64,000 bases of DNA from Deltaproteobacteria bacterium (GCA_020632715.1 JACKFA010000006.1:186001-250000); one strand, 5' to 3'; counted from the first letter of the stretch, positions 32,107-40,578 are shown. Notes: generated from the sequence alone by a model not told the origin. Numbers and translations: made by a program.

Positions 32107-33609
32107 ATGAACGCCGCCCTGACGCCGCCGCCCGCCCTCGTCGTCACCTCGCCGCAGGCCAAGCCTGGCGCTGCCGCGCAGCCCTTCAGCCCCGACGCCG
32201 CGAGGCCCCGGGCGCTCCTCGCCGAGCTCGGCCGCCACGCGGCGGCGTCCTTCGAGAAGACGGCCGAGGTCTTGAGCCTGCTCGGCGAGGTCGACCGCAC
32301 CGACGCCTGGACCGAGAAGCCGTTCGGCTCGCTCTTCGCGTACTGCCTCGGGGAGCTCAACTGGTCCGAGGGAGAAGCGGCGAAGAAGATCCAGGCCGCG
32401 CGGGCGGCGCGGCGGTTCCCGCTCCTGCTCGACCGGGTGCGGGCGGGACGCCTGCACCTCGCGGGGGTCGTGCTCCTCGCGGCGAAGCTGACGGACGAGA
32501 ACGCGCGGGAGCTCATCGGCGCCGCGTGCGGCAAGTCGAAGCGCGAGATCGAGGCGCTCCTGGCGACGCGGTTCCCGCGGCCGGACGTGGCGCCGTCTGT
32601 CCGGAAGCTGCCTGCGCCGTCGCGCGGTGTGGCGGTGGCGACGCCGTCGCTGCCGATGTCGTCGGCCGCTCCTGCCGTGAGGAGCGTGGCCGCGCCGCAG
32701 CAGACGGCGACTCGCGCTCGCAGCGTGGAACGCCGCGCGGAGGTCGCGCCGCTCTCGGCGGAGCGCCACAAGCTGACGGTGACCATCAGCAGCGCGACCC
32801 GCGACCGGCTCGCGAGGCTCGCGGCGCTCACGAGCCACCGGAGCGCGGAGGCCCGCTCGGTCGAAGGGCTCCTCGACGCGGCCCTCGAGCTCCTCGAGGC
32901 GAAGCTCGTGAAGGAGCGCTTCGGCGTGGGCGCGAAACCGCGGAAGGTGAAGCCCCGTGAGGGGAAGGCGGCGGCGGCGTCGAAGGCGTCGCGGGCGTTC
33001 CCAAAGGCCGATCGTCGCGCGATCGTCGCGCGGGACGGGCTCCAGTGCAGCCACGTCGACGCTGCGACCGGTGTGCGGTGCAGCGAGACGCGCTGGCTCA
33101 CGCTCGACCACGTGGAGCCCTGGGCCCACGGCGGGGCGAGTGTCGCGGAGAACGGCCGGGTGTTGTGCAGCGCACACAACCAGGCTGCGGCGCGACGCGT
33201 GCTCGGGGCGGAGCTCGTTCAGCGCCGGGTCGAGCAGAGGAGGGCGAGCGCTTCTGGTGTTGGTGCTGCGGGTGCGATGGAGGACGGGGCGCTACCGCGC
33301 CGTGGAGATGCCGGCGATGCCGGGGGTATGGACGGCCTGGGGAGAGGCTGGGGACAGCCCGCTGCGCGGCCTGCCCCCGAGCCTCCCCCCGAGGCCGCCC
33401 ACACCCCCTTGGACAACTCGGCGTTCCCCGCCGCCGGCGGGGAACACCGAGTTGCCCACATCGCCTTGGAAAACCCTGCGATTCGCCGCCCTGCGGGCGA
33501 CGAACCGCGGGTTTCCCACATCTCCACGGCGCCTTCGGCGGTTGCTGTTGCCTCCCGGGGAGACCTCGGGTCCGACGAACAGTCCCCGGGGACTGTTGCC
33601 TCCGGGTGA
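32107..33609 (+). CDS. HNH endonuclease (DUF222/13E12-like), C-terminus running into a repeat
   Basis: 500-residue frame. The N-terminal helical region (to about 175) has YCLGELNWSEGEAAKKIQAARAARRFP and the KSKREIEALLATRFP block seen in HNH proteins abundant in deltaproteobacteria and related to DUF222/REP13E12. A Pro/Ala-rich linker follows, then a helical segment (HKLTVTISSATRDRLARLAAL). The HNH core has Cys314, Cys325, His335 (TLDHVEPWAHGG), Cys354 and His357-Asn358, so both metal-binding and catalytic residues appear intact. From residue ~398 the frame is simply the translated right-hand repeat (33297 onward), so the original protein probably ended near residue 390-400. Flanked by inverted repeat copies; likely part of a mobile or decaying element. 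Confidence 0.8.
   Translation: MNAALTPPPALVVTSPQAKPGAAAQPFSPDAARPRALLAELGRHAAASFEKTAEVLSLLGEVDRTDAWTEKPFGSLFAYCLGELNWSEGEAAKKIQAARAARRFPLLLDRVRAGRLHLAGVVLLAAKLTDENARELIGAACGKSKREIEALLATRFPRPDVAPSVRKLPAPSRGVAVATPSLPMSSAAPAVRSVAAPQQTATRARSVERRAEVAPLSAERHKLTVTISSATRDRLARLAALTSHRSAEARSVEGLLDAALELLEAKLVKERFGVGAKPRKVKPREGKAAAASKASRAFPKADRRAIVARDGLQCSHVDAATGVRCSETRWLTLDHVEPWAHGGASVAENGRVLCSAHNQAAARRVLGAELVQRRVEQRRASASGVGAAGAMEDGALPRRGDAGDAGGMDGLGRGWGQPAARPAPEPPPEAAHTPLDNSAFPAAGGEHRVAHIALENPAIRRPAGDEPRVSHISTAPSAVAVASRGDLGSDEQSPGTVASG
33297..33533 (+). repeat. Structured repeat with terminal inverted repeats, right copy
   Basis: 237 bp with the same termini (GCGCCGTGGAGATG at 33297-33310, CATCTCCACGGCGCC at 33519-33533) and the same internal order as the left copy, in opposite orientation. 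The 90-nt block 33386-33475 is identical to 31629-31718. The second hairpin differs in sequence but still pairs (TTCGCCGC...GCGGGCGACGAA), that is, a variable stem at a fixed place. It overlaps the last ~100 codons of the HNH frame. Confidence 0.75.
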
Positions 33610-33666
33610 TCCACAGTCCCCGGGGACTGTTGCCTTCGGGTGATCCGAACAGTCCCCGGGAACTGT
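33578..33666. repeat. Tandem palindromes AACAGTCCCCGGGGACTGTT, right outer cluster
   Basis: Three units of 34-36 bp at 33578-33597, 33613-33630 and 33649-33666, each a palindrome followed by TTGCCTYCGGGTGATCC-type spacer. Units one and two are perfect. In unit three one symmetric pair is altered (ACAGTCCCCGGGAACTGT). The same 16-bp core occurs once at 31487, left of the HNH locus. Confidence 0.75.
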
Positions 33667-33753
33667 CGCCCTTGTCTCACCCGGCGCTCGCTCGGGAATC
33701 CGTCTTGTCCCTCGACGCTTGGGCCTCCTGCCACCTCGCGCCCGGGAGCCCTC

Positions 33754-34425
33754 TTGTCCCTTCCTCGCCTCGCGCTCGCCGTCGTCGTCGCGCTGACCTC
33801 CTTGGCCGGCCTCGGCGGCGCCTCGCTCGCCGCTCCCTCTCCCGACGATGACCTCGGTCGCTACGGGCTCGATGGGGTCTCTCGGGAGATCGACCCGAAG
33901 AAGAAGCCCTCCTGCCCCGACCTCGACTTCGTCACCTACCGCGGGACCTCGATCCCCTACGACAAGCCCGCGAAGACCTACGTCGGCTTCGCTCCCCGCC
34001 TCGCCGCCTTCGAGGAGGTCGCCCGCCGCGTCGCTGTCGAGGTCTATGGGCGGGCTCCGCGGCGCCTCCGGCACCTCGGCGTCTACAACTGCCGCCGCAT
34101 CGGCGGGTACCCGAACCTCTTGTCCGAGCACGGGCTCATGAACGGCATCGACGTCGCCGGGTTCGAGCTCCCGGCGTTGAAGAAGGGCGAGAAGGCCCCC
34201 GCCGACCTCCCGAAGCGGCTCCGCCGCGCCTTCACCGTCACCGTCAAGGACCACTGGTCCGCCACCGGCGCCGTCGGGAGCGTCCACTCCCGCTTCCTCC
34301 ACCGCCTCACCGAAGAGCTCGTCGCCCGCCCCGATATCTTCCGCGTCATGCTCGGCCCCGCCTACCCCGGCCACAAAGACCACTTCCACTTCGACTGCGC
34401 CCCCTACCGCCTCATCGATCTCTGA
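33754..34425 (+). CDS. Extensin-like C-terminal-domain exported protein
   Basis: About 223 residues. TTG 33754, preceded by GGGAG, gives a signal peptide (LSLPRLALAVVVALTSLAGLGGASLAA); the longer ATG-type frame from 33640 would translate the palindrome cluster and is rejected. The mature part matches the extensin-like family (D-Ala-D-Ala carboxypeptidase-like fold, zinc site): GVYNCRR, LLSEHGLMNGIDVAGFEL, FLHRLTEELV, and HKDHFHFD near the end with the paired His and Asp ligands. Probably a periplasmic murein-acting or murein-binding protein. Distal to the HNH locus by 87 bp. Confidence 0.8.
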   Translation: MSLPRLALAVVVALTSLAGLGGASLAAPSPDDDLGRYGLDGVSREIDPKKKPSCPDLDFVTYRGTSIPYDKPAKTYVGFAPRLAAFEEVARRVAVEVYGRAPRRLRHLGVYNCRRIGGYPNLLSEHGLMNGIDVAGFELPALKKGEKAPADLPKRLRRAFTVTVKDHWSATGAVGSVHSRFLHRLTEELVARPDIFRVMLGPAYPGHKDHFHFDCAPYRLIDL

Positions 34426-34641
34426 CGCCCCCGCAGCTGGCGGACGCGCCGCCCCGATCGCGTTTCCCGGCCCCTCGGTTACCTCCGGGTGAAACCCGCC
34501 GCGTCCCCGCCCCGCGCGCCCCTCGCGAACCGCAAATCCGCGCCATCTGCGACCCGTGGTGAAAGATCTTCAGCTGATCCCCGTTCTCGCCGTACCCTCT
34601 CTCGAGGGATGAGTCGGGCCGTAGGCCCTGGGGGAAGTCGC

Positions 34642-35536
34642 ATGGATCCGTCGAAGTCGTTCAAGACCCGCCGCTTCCGGCGCGAGCTCGACACCGGCGA
34701 GCGCGTCGCCGCCGCCAGCTCCCGCCGCGTCCTCGACAAACACCTCCTCGAGACCCGCGTCGAGGTCGGCATCCCCGCCGGCTACGAGCGCTACTCCGCC
34801 GGCACCGACGGCGGCACCCTCGAGATCGGCGGCGGCGCAGGCCTCGTCGGCGCCGTCCCCATGACCCGCGACATCGCCCGCGAGCCCCTCCGCGACGCCG
34901 AGGCCCCCAAGACCCGCACCGACACCCTCCGCGCCAAGGGCAACACCAAGACCCACCGCGGACAGCCGCGCCCCGGCGCCGCCATGCTCTCGCCCGATGT
35001 CACCGGCGAGTACACCAAGGTCAACGAGGATCCCCAGCTCCCGCTCGCCCGCCCCCTCATGACCCGGGCCCCCGTCCGCGAGCAGGCCGATCCCCGCATG
35101 AGCGTCGGCGAGCGCCCCGCGCGCCAGTACACCACCTCCGAGTTCGCCGGCCTCAAGGCCTCCCTCGGCGTCAAGCGCGCCGTCGTCGAGATCGTGCGCC
35201 CCGCCGCGGCCGCCGCCGCGCCGCCCGTCGCCCGCCCGACCCCGGCGCCCGCCGTCGCCGCGCCCGCGCCGGCCCCCGAGAACGTCGCCCCCCGCGACCA
35301 TCACCGCCGCGCCGGCTCCCGCCGCGCGCCCCACCAGCGAGCAGGCCGTCGCCGCCGCCTTCGCCGAGCACGTCGCCCCCGACGCGTCCCTCGCGCCGCG
35401 GCCCGACGGACCCGACGCGCCCCTCGACGCCATCGCGCCCTCGCTCGGCGACGAGTCCGTCTCCGCGCGATCCCTCATGCTCTTCGTGCTCGCCCTGATG
35501 GCCGCCACCACGATCATCGTCCTCATCGGCCTCTGA
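34642..35536 (+). CDS. Predicted tail-anchored protein, interrupted by a frameshift
   Basis: Reconstructed as about 297 residues. ATG 34642 starts a charged, repeat-poor protein (MDPSKSFKTRRFRRELDTGERV...) with a Pro/Ala-rich linker. At 35288-35293 (a run of six C) the frame breaks. With five C the protein continues as APATITAAPAPAARPTSEQAVAAAF... and ends in an acidic segment and one terminal hydrophobic helix (SLMLFVLALMAATTIIVLIGL), then TGA 35534-35536. Without correction the frame reads Arg/His-rich nonsense to 35562. The downstream frame keeps natural composition and ends in a plausible membrane anchor, so the two halves belong together. Function unknown. Confidence 0.6.
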
Positions 35537-35629
35537 TCGACCCGCGCCGGCCTCCCCGGTGACGACGCGCGCCCCCGGCGCGCCGCAACACGCTTGAAAC
35601 GGCGCTGTCACACGCCGTACACAAACGTG

Positions 35630-38317
35630 ATGAACCGTCACCTCCTCACGCTCCCGCTCGCGCTCCTGGCCGCCCTCGGCGCCTGCGACGCCGAGCCTGG
35701 CAGCGGCCTGCGCGCCGACACCTCCACCGCCTACACCGGCGAGGACACCGTCGGCGGCGACACCTCCGCGAACATCGGCCCCGACGCCCTCCCCGGCGAC
35801 GCCACCGCCGACACCGCCGCGCCCGCGCCGCTCGTCGACCCCGTCCCCGCCGGCGAGGCCCGCGCCGCCATCGTCACCGACCCCGCCGAGCTCATCGGCG
35901 GCCCCAAGGCCGAGGGCAAGCTCGGCGACGCCAAGCTCGCCAACGCCCGCGCCCGCTTCATCGTCGAGGGCGCCCGCCTCACCGGCGGCTACCGCCACTT
36001 CGGCGGCCACGTCATCGACGCCGACGTCGCCCGCCCCGCCGGCGCCCCCGGCGGCGATCGCTTCGGCGAGCTCTGGCTCGCGTGGAACCTCGAGGCCTTC
36101 CGCGCCGACGCCGTCACCGTCGTCGACCCCGGCGGACCCGGCCGCGACGCCGTCGTGCGCGTCACCGGCCGCACCACCCACCACCCGTGGCCCGACAGCT
36201 TCATCCGCGCCATCTTCGAGCCCGAAGAGGCCGATCTCGCCGTCACCTACACCTACACGCTCGCCCCCGACTCTCCCGCGCTCGCCCTCGACATCACCCT
36301 CGAGAACGACCACGACGCCCCCGTCGACGTCACCCTCCCGACCCTCATCGCCAACGCCGGCGACGGCGTCTTCCCCTACTACCCGGGCAACGGCCTCCAG
36401 ATCCTCCAGGGCACCAACCCACCCTACGTCGCGAGCGTCGGCGAGGACGTGAGCTACGGCGTCCACGCCGCCGTGAGCGGCCTCGTCGGCCTCTTCGACT
36501 ACTCGAACCTCACCGTCTTCTCCTACGACGGGAGCCTCATCCCCCCCGGCGGCACCGTCGCCTACCACCTCGACTACGTCGTCGCGCGCGGCGGCTCGAC
36601 CGCCCTCGACGCCGCCATGGACGACCTCGTCGGCGCCCCGGCCCCCCGCGCCGCCGTCGCCGGCACCGTCTCCGGCCTCGCCCCCGACGCCCCGCCGAGC
36701 TGGGTCGCCATCGCCGACGGCCCCGTCCTCGCGGGCCTCGTGCCCGTCGACGCCGCGGGCGACTTCGACGCCGATCTGCCCGCTGGCGACTACGCCTTCA
36801 CCGTGTTCACCCCCGGGCTCGGCGCCGGCGCCGAGGCCACCGCCACCGTCGCCGGCGAAGGCGCGGACGTCCTCGCCCTGACCGCCCCAGCGAGCGGCGT
36901 CGCCGTCGTGCAGGTCGTCGACGGCACGGGCGCCCCCGTCGCCGCCCGCGTCGACGTCACGACCCGCGCCGGCACGCGCGTCCCCGTCATCCCGAGCGAG
37001 CTCGAGCTCGGCCGCGACGTCTGGGCCACCGGCCGCCTCGCCCTGTGGCTCGTCCCCGGCGAGACCCGCCGCCTCGCGCTCCCCGCCGGCGACTACCACG
37101 CGACCGCCATGCGCGGCCCGAGCTACGAGATGGACGACCTCGACTTCACCGTCACCGAGGGCGCCGACACGCCGCTCGTCCTCACCATCACCCGCGCCGT
37201 CGACACGAGCGGCTGGTCGGCCGTCGACCCGCACATCCACGCGCGGTGGAGCCAGGACAGCGACGTGACCTACGAGCAGCGCGTGCGCCAGGCCGCCGCG
37301 AGCGAGCTCGACCTGCCCGTGCTGTCCGACCACGCCTTCGTCGGGCACGCCGGCGACCTCCCCGAGACCCTCGGCGTCGACCTCCTCACGACCCCCGTCG
37401 ACGGGCAGGAGGTCACGACCTTCGAGTACGGCCACTTCAACGCCTTCCCGCTCGAGTACGACCCCGACGGCCTCAGCTGGGGCGCCGTCTACGAGCACGG
37501 CCGCGCCGGCACCGAGCTCTTCGACGCGATGCGCTCGCAGCACGCCGGCGACGTGCTCATCCAGGTGAACCACCCGCGCGGGAGCTCGTTCCAGGCGTAC
37601 TTCGACGCCATCGGCTACGACGCCGTGCGCGACGAGGCCGTCGCCCGCCCCGACCGCTGGACCGACGACTGGGACCTGCTCGAGGTCTTCAACGGGACGT
37701 GCCTCGACGACGAGCGCAACGCCCTCGCCCTCGCCGACTGGGTCGCCATGAACGACCACGGCTACAAGAAGACGCTCTCGACCGGCTCCGACACCCACGC
37801 CTGGGACCACCAGATCGGCGTCCCGCGCACGTGGGTGCACGTCGATCGCGCCGCCGTCGCCGACGACCCCGAGGCCCTCGTCGCGCCGTTCCGCGCGCGC
37901 CACGCCTTCATCTCCTGCGGCCCGTTCCTCCGCGTCGAGACGCCGACCGGCGCCGAGCTCGGCGATCTCGTCGGGGTCGACGCCGACGGCGCGCTCGCGC
38001 TGCACGTGGTCGTCGAGGCGCCGAGCTGGATGGACGCCGACGTCGTGCGCGTCCGCGTGAACGGCGTCGTCGTGGCGGAGCGGCCGGTGGCCGCGCCCAA
38101 GAAGGTGCCGCTCCCGGGCAACCAGGGCGTGCGCTTCGACGAGGTCATCGCGGTCACGCCGGCCGCGGACGCGTGGGTGACCGTCGAGGTCGAGGGCGAC
38201 ACGCAGATGCGCCCGTACATCGGCGAGCGCCCCTTCGCGATGACGAACCCCATCGACGTGGACGTCGACGGCGACGGCGCGTGGACGGCGCCCGCGCTCC
38301 AGCCGCGTGAGCGCTGA
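35630..38317 (+). CDS. PHP-domain metallohydrolase lipoprotein (CehA/McbA-like)
   Basis: 895-residue lipoprotein. Lipobox LGAC (Cys18), a Thr/Asp-rich linker, a large beta-sandwich region (~70-500) with Ig-like repeats (AAVSGLVGLFDYSNLTVF; PAAGVAVVQVVDGTGAPVAARVDV-type segments), then a PHP metal-dependent hydrolase domain: His535 and His537 in DPHIHARW, LPVLSDHAFVGHAG, DVLIQVNHPRG, LLEVFNGT and STGSDTHAWDHQIGVPRTWV, so the metal ligands look complete. Resembles CehA/McbA-family hydrolases, whose members include carbamate hydrolases and phosphoesterases. ATG 35630 is chosen for the signal peptide. Substrate unknown; probably at the cell surface. Confidence 0.82.
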   Translation: MNRHLLTLPLALLAALGACDAEPGSGLRADTSTAYTGEDTVGGDTSANIGPDALPGDATADTAAPAPLVDPVPAGEARAAIVTDPAELIGGPKAEGKLGDAKLANARARFIVEGARLTGGYRHFGGHVIDADVARPAGAPGGDRFGELWLAWNLEAFRADAVTVVDPGGPGRDAVVRVTGRTTHHPWPDSFIRAIFEPEEADLAVTYTYTLAPDSPALALDITLENDHDAPVDVTLPTLIANAGDGVFPYYPGNGLQILQGTNPPYVASVGEDVSYGVHAAVSGLVGLFDYSNLTVFSYDGSLIPPGGTVAYHLDYVVARGGSTALDAAMDDLVGAPAPRAAVAGTVSGLAPDAPPSWVAIADGPVLAGLVPVDAAGDFDADLPAGDYAFTVFTPGLGAGAEATATVAGEGADVLALTAPASGVAVVQVVDGTGAPVAARVDVTTRAGTRVPVIPSELELGRDVWATGRLALWLVPGETRRLALPAGDYHATAMRGPSYEMDDLDFTVTEGADTPLVLTITRAVDTSGWSAVDPHIHARWSQDSDVTYEQRVRQAAASELDLPVLSDHAFVGHAGDLPETLGVDLLTTPVDGQEVTTFEYGHFNAFPLEYDPDGLSWGAVYEHGRAGTELFDAMRSQHAGDVLIQVNHPRGSSFQAYFDAIGYDAVRDEAVARPDRWTDDWDLLEVFNGTCLDDERNALALADWVAMNDHGYKKTLSTGSDTHAWDHQIGVPRTWVHVDRAAVADDPEALVAPFRARHAFISCGPFLRVETPTGAELGDLVGVDADGALALHVVVEAPSWMDADVVRVRVNGVVVAERPVAAPKKVPLPGNQGVRFDEVIAVTPAADAWVTVEVEGDTQMRPYIGERPFAMTNPIDVDVDGDGAWTAPALQPRER

Positions 38318-38402
38318 CGATCCGCTTTCCATCGGGATCTTCGGCCTGTTCGTCCACCCGGGGCTTTCACCGAGCGGCCGCGCGCGCTACCCTCGGGGCG
38401 TG

Positions 38403-39035
38403 ATGCGCACCCTCTCCCGATTCTTCGCGGCGCTGGCGATCCTCGCGGCCTCTGGCTGCACCTCGAGCCCGACGCCACACCCCGAGTACACGGACGCCAC
38501 GAACGGCACCCCGGACGGCCAGGCGACCGCCGACGACGGCGCGCGCGCGGCGTGCACCGCGCTCGGTGGCACGTGGGCGAGCGACGACGACGTCTGCGTC
38601 GGCATCGAGCCCGAGTTCGACGGCAGCACGGGCGCGCTCGACCCGGCGACGCCGCCGACCGCCGACGTCGTGGGCCTGACCATCGCCACGAGCGCGGACG
38701 GCGCCGTCTTCCACGTGACCATCGCGAGCGACGACGTCGACTGCCAGACCTACGCCGACTGGTGGGAGGTCGTCCGGCAGGACGGCACGCTCGCCGCGCG
38801 CCGGATCCCGGCCGGCCCGCACGTCGAGGACCAGCCCTGGAGCGACGCGAGCGCGGCCATCGCCCTCGACGACACCGATCGCGTCGTCGTCCGCGCCCAC
38901 TTCACGACCACCGGCTACAACGGTCAGGTCTGGGTCGGCTCGCTCGCCGAGGGCTTCACGCCGGCGCGGATCGCCACGACCTTCGCGGCCGGGCTCGCGG
39001 GCGCCGAGCCGCTGCCGACGACCTGCACGCCCTAG
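38403..39035 (+). CDS. Small lipoprotein of unknown function
   Basis: 210 residues. ATG 38403 (with GTG 38400 just before it) begins a lipoprotein signal MRTLSRFFAALAILAASGC (Cys19). A Thr/Asp-rich spacer with two Cys (AACTALGGTWASDDDVC, likely a disulfide) precedes a beta-rich domain (VVGLTIATSADGAVFHVTIAS, CQTYADWWEVVRQDG). No family recognised. Its TAG stop is part of the CTAG that opens the first giant hairpin at 39032. Confidence 0.7.
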   Translation: MRTLSRFFAALAILAASGCTSSPTPHPEYTDATNGTPDGQATADDGARAACTALGGTWASDDDVCVGIEPEFDGSTGALDPATPPTADVVGLTIATSADGAVFHVTIASDDVDCQTYADWWEVVRQDGTLAARRIPAGPHVEDQPWSDASAAIALDDTDRVVVRAHFTTTGYNGQVWVGSLAEGFTPARIATTFAAGLAGAEPLPTTCTP

Positions 39036-39194
39036 CAGCGCTCGGGGAAATTCGGACCGAGCCAGGCGCGGCGTCGTGGTCGCAGGTGGCTACGCGAGGC
39101 GGGAGCGTACCCGAGGTACGTGACCGACGAGCGGAGCCGCCTGAGACCACAAGAGCAAGCCTGGCGACGGGAGAATTTCCCCGAGCGCTGCTAG
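39032..39194. repeat. Giant hairpin 1 with 22-bp perfect ends
   Basis: Ends 39032-39053 (CTAGCAGCGCTCGGGGAAAT...) and 39173-39194 are exact 22-bp complements. Inner paired blocks in order are GCCAGGC/GCCTGGC, GTGGTC/GACCAC, AGGTGGCT/AGCCGCCT and the apex CGTACC-CGA-GGTACG, whose centre (39113) is exactly the midpoint. The whole 163 nt therefore folds as one long, slightly bulged hairpin. It starts and ends with CTAG. Confidence 0.8.
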
Positions 39195-39354
39195 AGCGCC
39201 GACCATGAGTCCTCCCGTCGCCCGACCGCTCGCGCATCGCGCCTGGCAGCGTTGGTCGTCGTCGGCGTGCCGCCAGCACGCCTCCTCCTCCCGCCTTGCC
39301 AGGCACGACGCGCAAGCGCCCGTGCTCGGTCCGGACTCATGGTCGGCGCTCTAG
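39191..39354. repeat. Giant hairpin 2 with 22-bp perfect ends, sharing CTAG with hairpin 1
   Basis: Ends 39191-39212 (CTAGAGCGCCGACCATGAGT...) and 39333-39354 are exact 22-bp complements. Inner pairs CGCCTGGCA/TGCCAGGCA and an apex GGCGTGC-CGCCA-GCACGCC (39264-39282) centred on the midpoint. Same length and design as hairpin 1 but different sequence. The two hairpins fill the entire space between the convergent genes, from the stop codon of one to 4 nt before the stop codon of the other. Confidence 0.8.
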
Positions 39355-39358
39355 CCCG

Positions 39359-40042
39359 TCAGATGGCGCCGCCGAGGAGCGGCAGCGCCACGACGACCTC
39401 ACCCTCGCGCGGGAGGCTGAGCCCCACCGCCGGGACGGCGAGCCGGAGGTGGCCGTCGCGCGACAGGTCGAGGAGCGCGCCGCTCGTGACGCCGGTGTCG
39501 TCGTCGTGCGGGTCGTTCGAGAGGCCGTAGGCGACGAGCGCGCCGGCGACGGGCAGCGCGAGGCCGAGACCGGTCAGGATCCCGCTCTGGACGTCGTCGT
39601 CGACGTCGCCGGCGAGCGCGATGAACCCGAAGCCGGCGAGCGTCCCGAGGGAGGAGCCGCCGAGCGTCGCGGCGAAGCTGCCGTCGTGGCCGGTGAGCTC
39701 GCCGACCATGTAGACGCCGCCCGCGGCGCCGAGCGTGCCGCCGATGGACGCGCCGAGCACGGTCTCGCCGACGCCGTGGAGGAAGCAGTCGCCGAAGAGC
39801 GAGGTGTCGTCGTCGCGCTCGACGCACGACCCCGCCGCGGCCTCGCCGACGGCGCCGCCCACGAGGAGCCCGAACCCGAGGCCGGCGATCCCACCGAGGG
39901 CGCTCACGGCGACGTCGTCGCCGTCGAAGTGGTTCGCGCGCGCCGAGGCGACGACCGTGCCCGAGGGCGCGGCGGCCGCCGGGGTGGCGGCGAGGGCGGG
40001 GACGAGCGCGGCGAGGGCGATGAGCGACAGGGGGCGGAGCAT
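39359..40042 (-). CDS. Exported glycine-rich protein of unknown function
   Basis: 227 residues. GAGG then ATG 40042 gives a clear signal peptide (MLRPLSLIALAALVPALAATPAAA). The mature part contains long glycine-zipper-like hydrophobic stretches (SALGGIAGLGFGLLVGGAVG; GETVLGASIGGTLGAAGG; LGTLAGFGFIALAG) separated by short acidic loops, with one Cys pair (SCVERDDDTSLFGDCF). This suggests membrane insertion, perhaps in the outer membrane, and ends with strands VGLSLPREGEVVVALPLL. No named family recognised. Confidence 0.7.
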   Translation of the reverse strand: MLRPLSLIALAALVPALAATPAAAAPSGTVVASARANHFDGDDVAVSALGGIAGLGFGLLVGGAVGEAAAGSCVERDDDTSLFGDCFLHGVGETVLGASIGGTLGAAGGVYMVGELTGHDGSFAATLGGSSLGTLAGFGFIALAGDVDDDVQSGILTGLGLALPVAGALVAYGLSNDPHDDDTGVTSGALLDLSRDGHLRLAVPAVGLSLPREGEVVVALPLLGGAI

Positions 40043-40260
40043 GGTGACTTCCTCGGTGGGGGGCGGCGCGGCGCTGCCGCGCGTCGTGGGGTGGACTTCG
40101 CGGGCCCACGGAGAGCAAGCCGTGGGCCAGCCGCGCCGAGCCGCGCGCGCCCGCCCGGGAGGCGGGGCAGGGCGTGAACGCGCGCCGCGAGCGCGCCACC
40201 CGCTGGATGAACCGCGCTCCACGTGGAGCGGTGACGCGCCGCCTCTGCTATCCTCGCCGC

Positions 40261-40578
40261 ATGACGGCCTCTCGCCCCACGTGCTGGTCCTGTGGCGCCG
40301 CGCTCGACCTCGACCCGGCCGATCCCGTCGGTCGCAGCGAGACGTGCGACGCCTGCGACGCCGACATCCGGTGCTGCCGCGCGTGCGCCTTCTACGACGA
40401 GGCGTCCGACAACGCCTGCCGCGAGCCGAGCGCCGACCGCGTCCTCGAGAAGGACCGCGGCAACTTCTGCGGCTGGTTCCGCCTCGCCCTCGATCGCGCC
40501 GCTCCGGCCGGCGTCCCCGCCGCCGAGAGCCCCGCCGACGCCGCGCGCCGGCGCCTCGAGGAGCTCTTCAAGCGCTGA
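40261..40578 (+). CDS. Small cysteine-rich (zinc-binding-like) protein
   Basis: 105 residues with nine Cys: C8 and C11 (CWSC), C29 and C32 (CDAC), C38, C39, C42 (CCRAC), C53 and C70. The segment CCRACAFYDEASDNACREPSADRVLEKDRGNFCGWF resembles a widespread uncharacterised proteobacterial family with the pattern C-x2-C-x2-YD ... CREP ... NFC-x2-F. The N-terminal CxxC...CxxC could form a zinc ribbon. ATG 40261 is used because the Cys motifs begin there; an in-frame extension to 40174 adds only Arg-rich residues. Confidence 0.7.
   Translation: MTASRPTCWSCGAALDLDPADPVGRSETCDACDADIRCCRACAFYDEASDNACREPSADRVLEKDRGNFCGWFRLALDRAAPAGVPAAESPADAARRRLEELFKR

Noticed and set aside
33640..33753. Upstream extension of the extensin-like gene to 33640
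   Set aside because: Would translate the palindrome cluster and put the signal peptide 38 residues inside the protein.
35595..35623. TTGAAA-N18-TACACA promoter before the PHP-domain gene
   Set aside because: The -10 match is poor and lies 6 nt from the ATG, which would demand a leaderless or wrongly placed transcript.
39032..39354. Integron attC sites or a retron RNA
   Set aside because: No integron integrase or reverse transcriptase in the window and I see no attC core boxes; the ends are perfect rather than bulged pairs.
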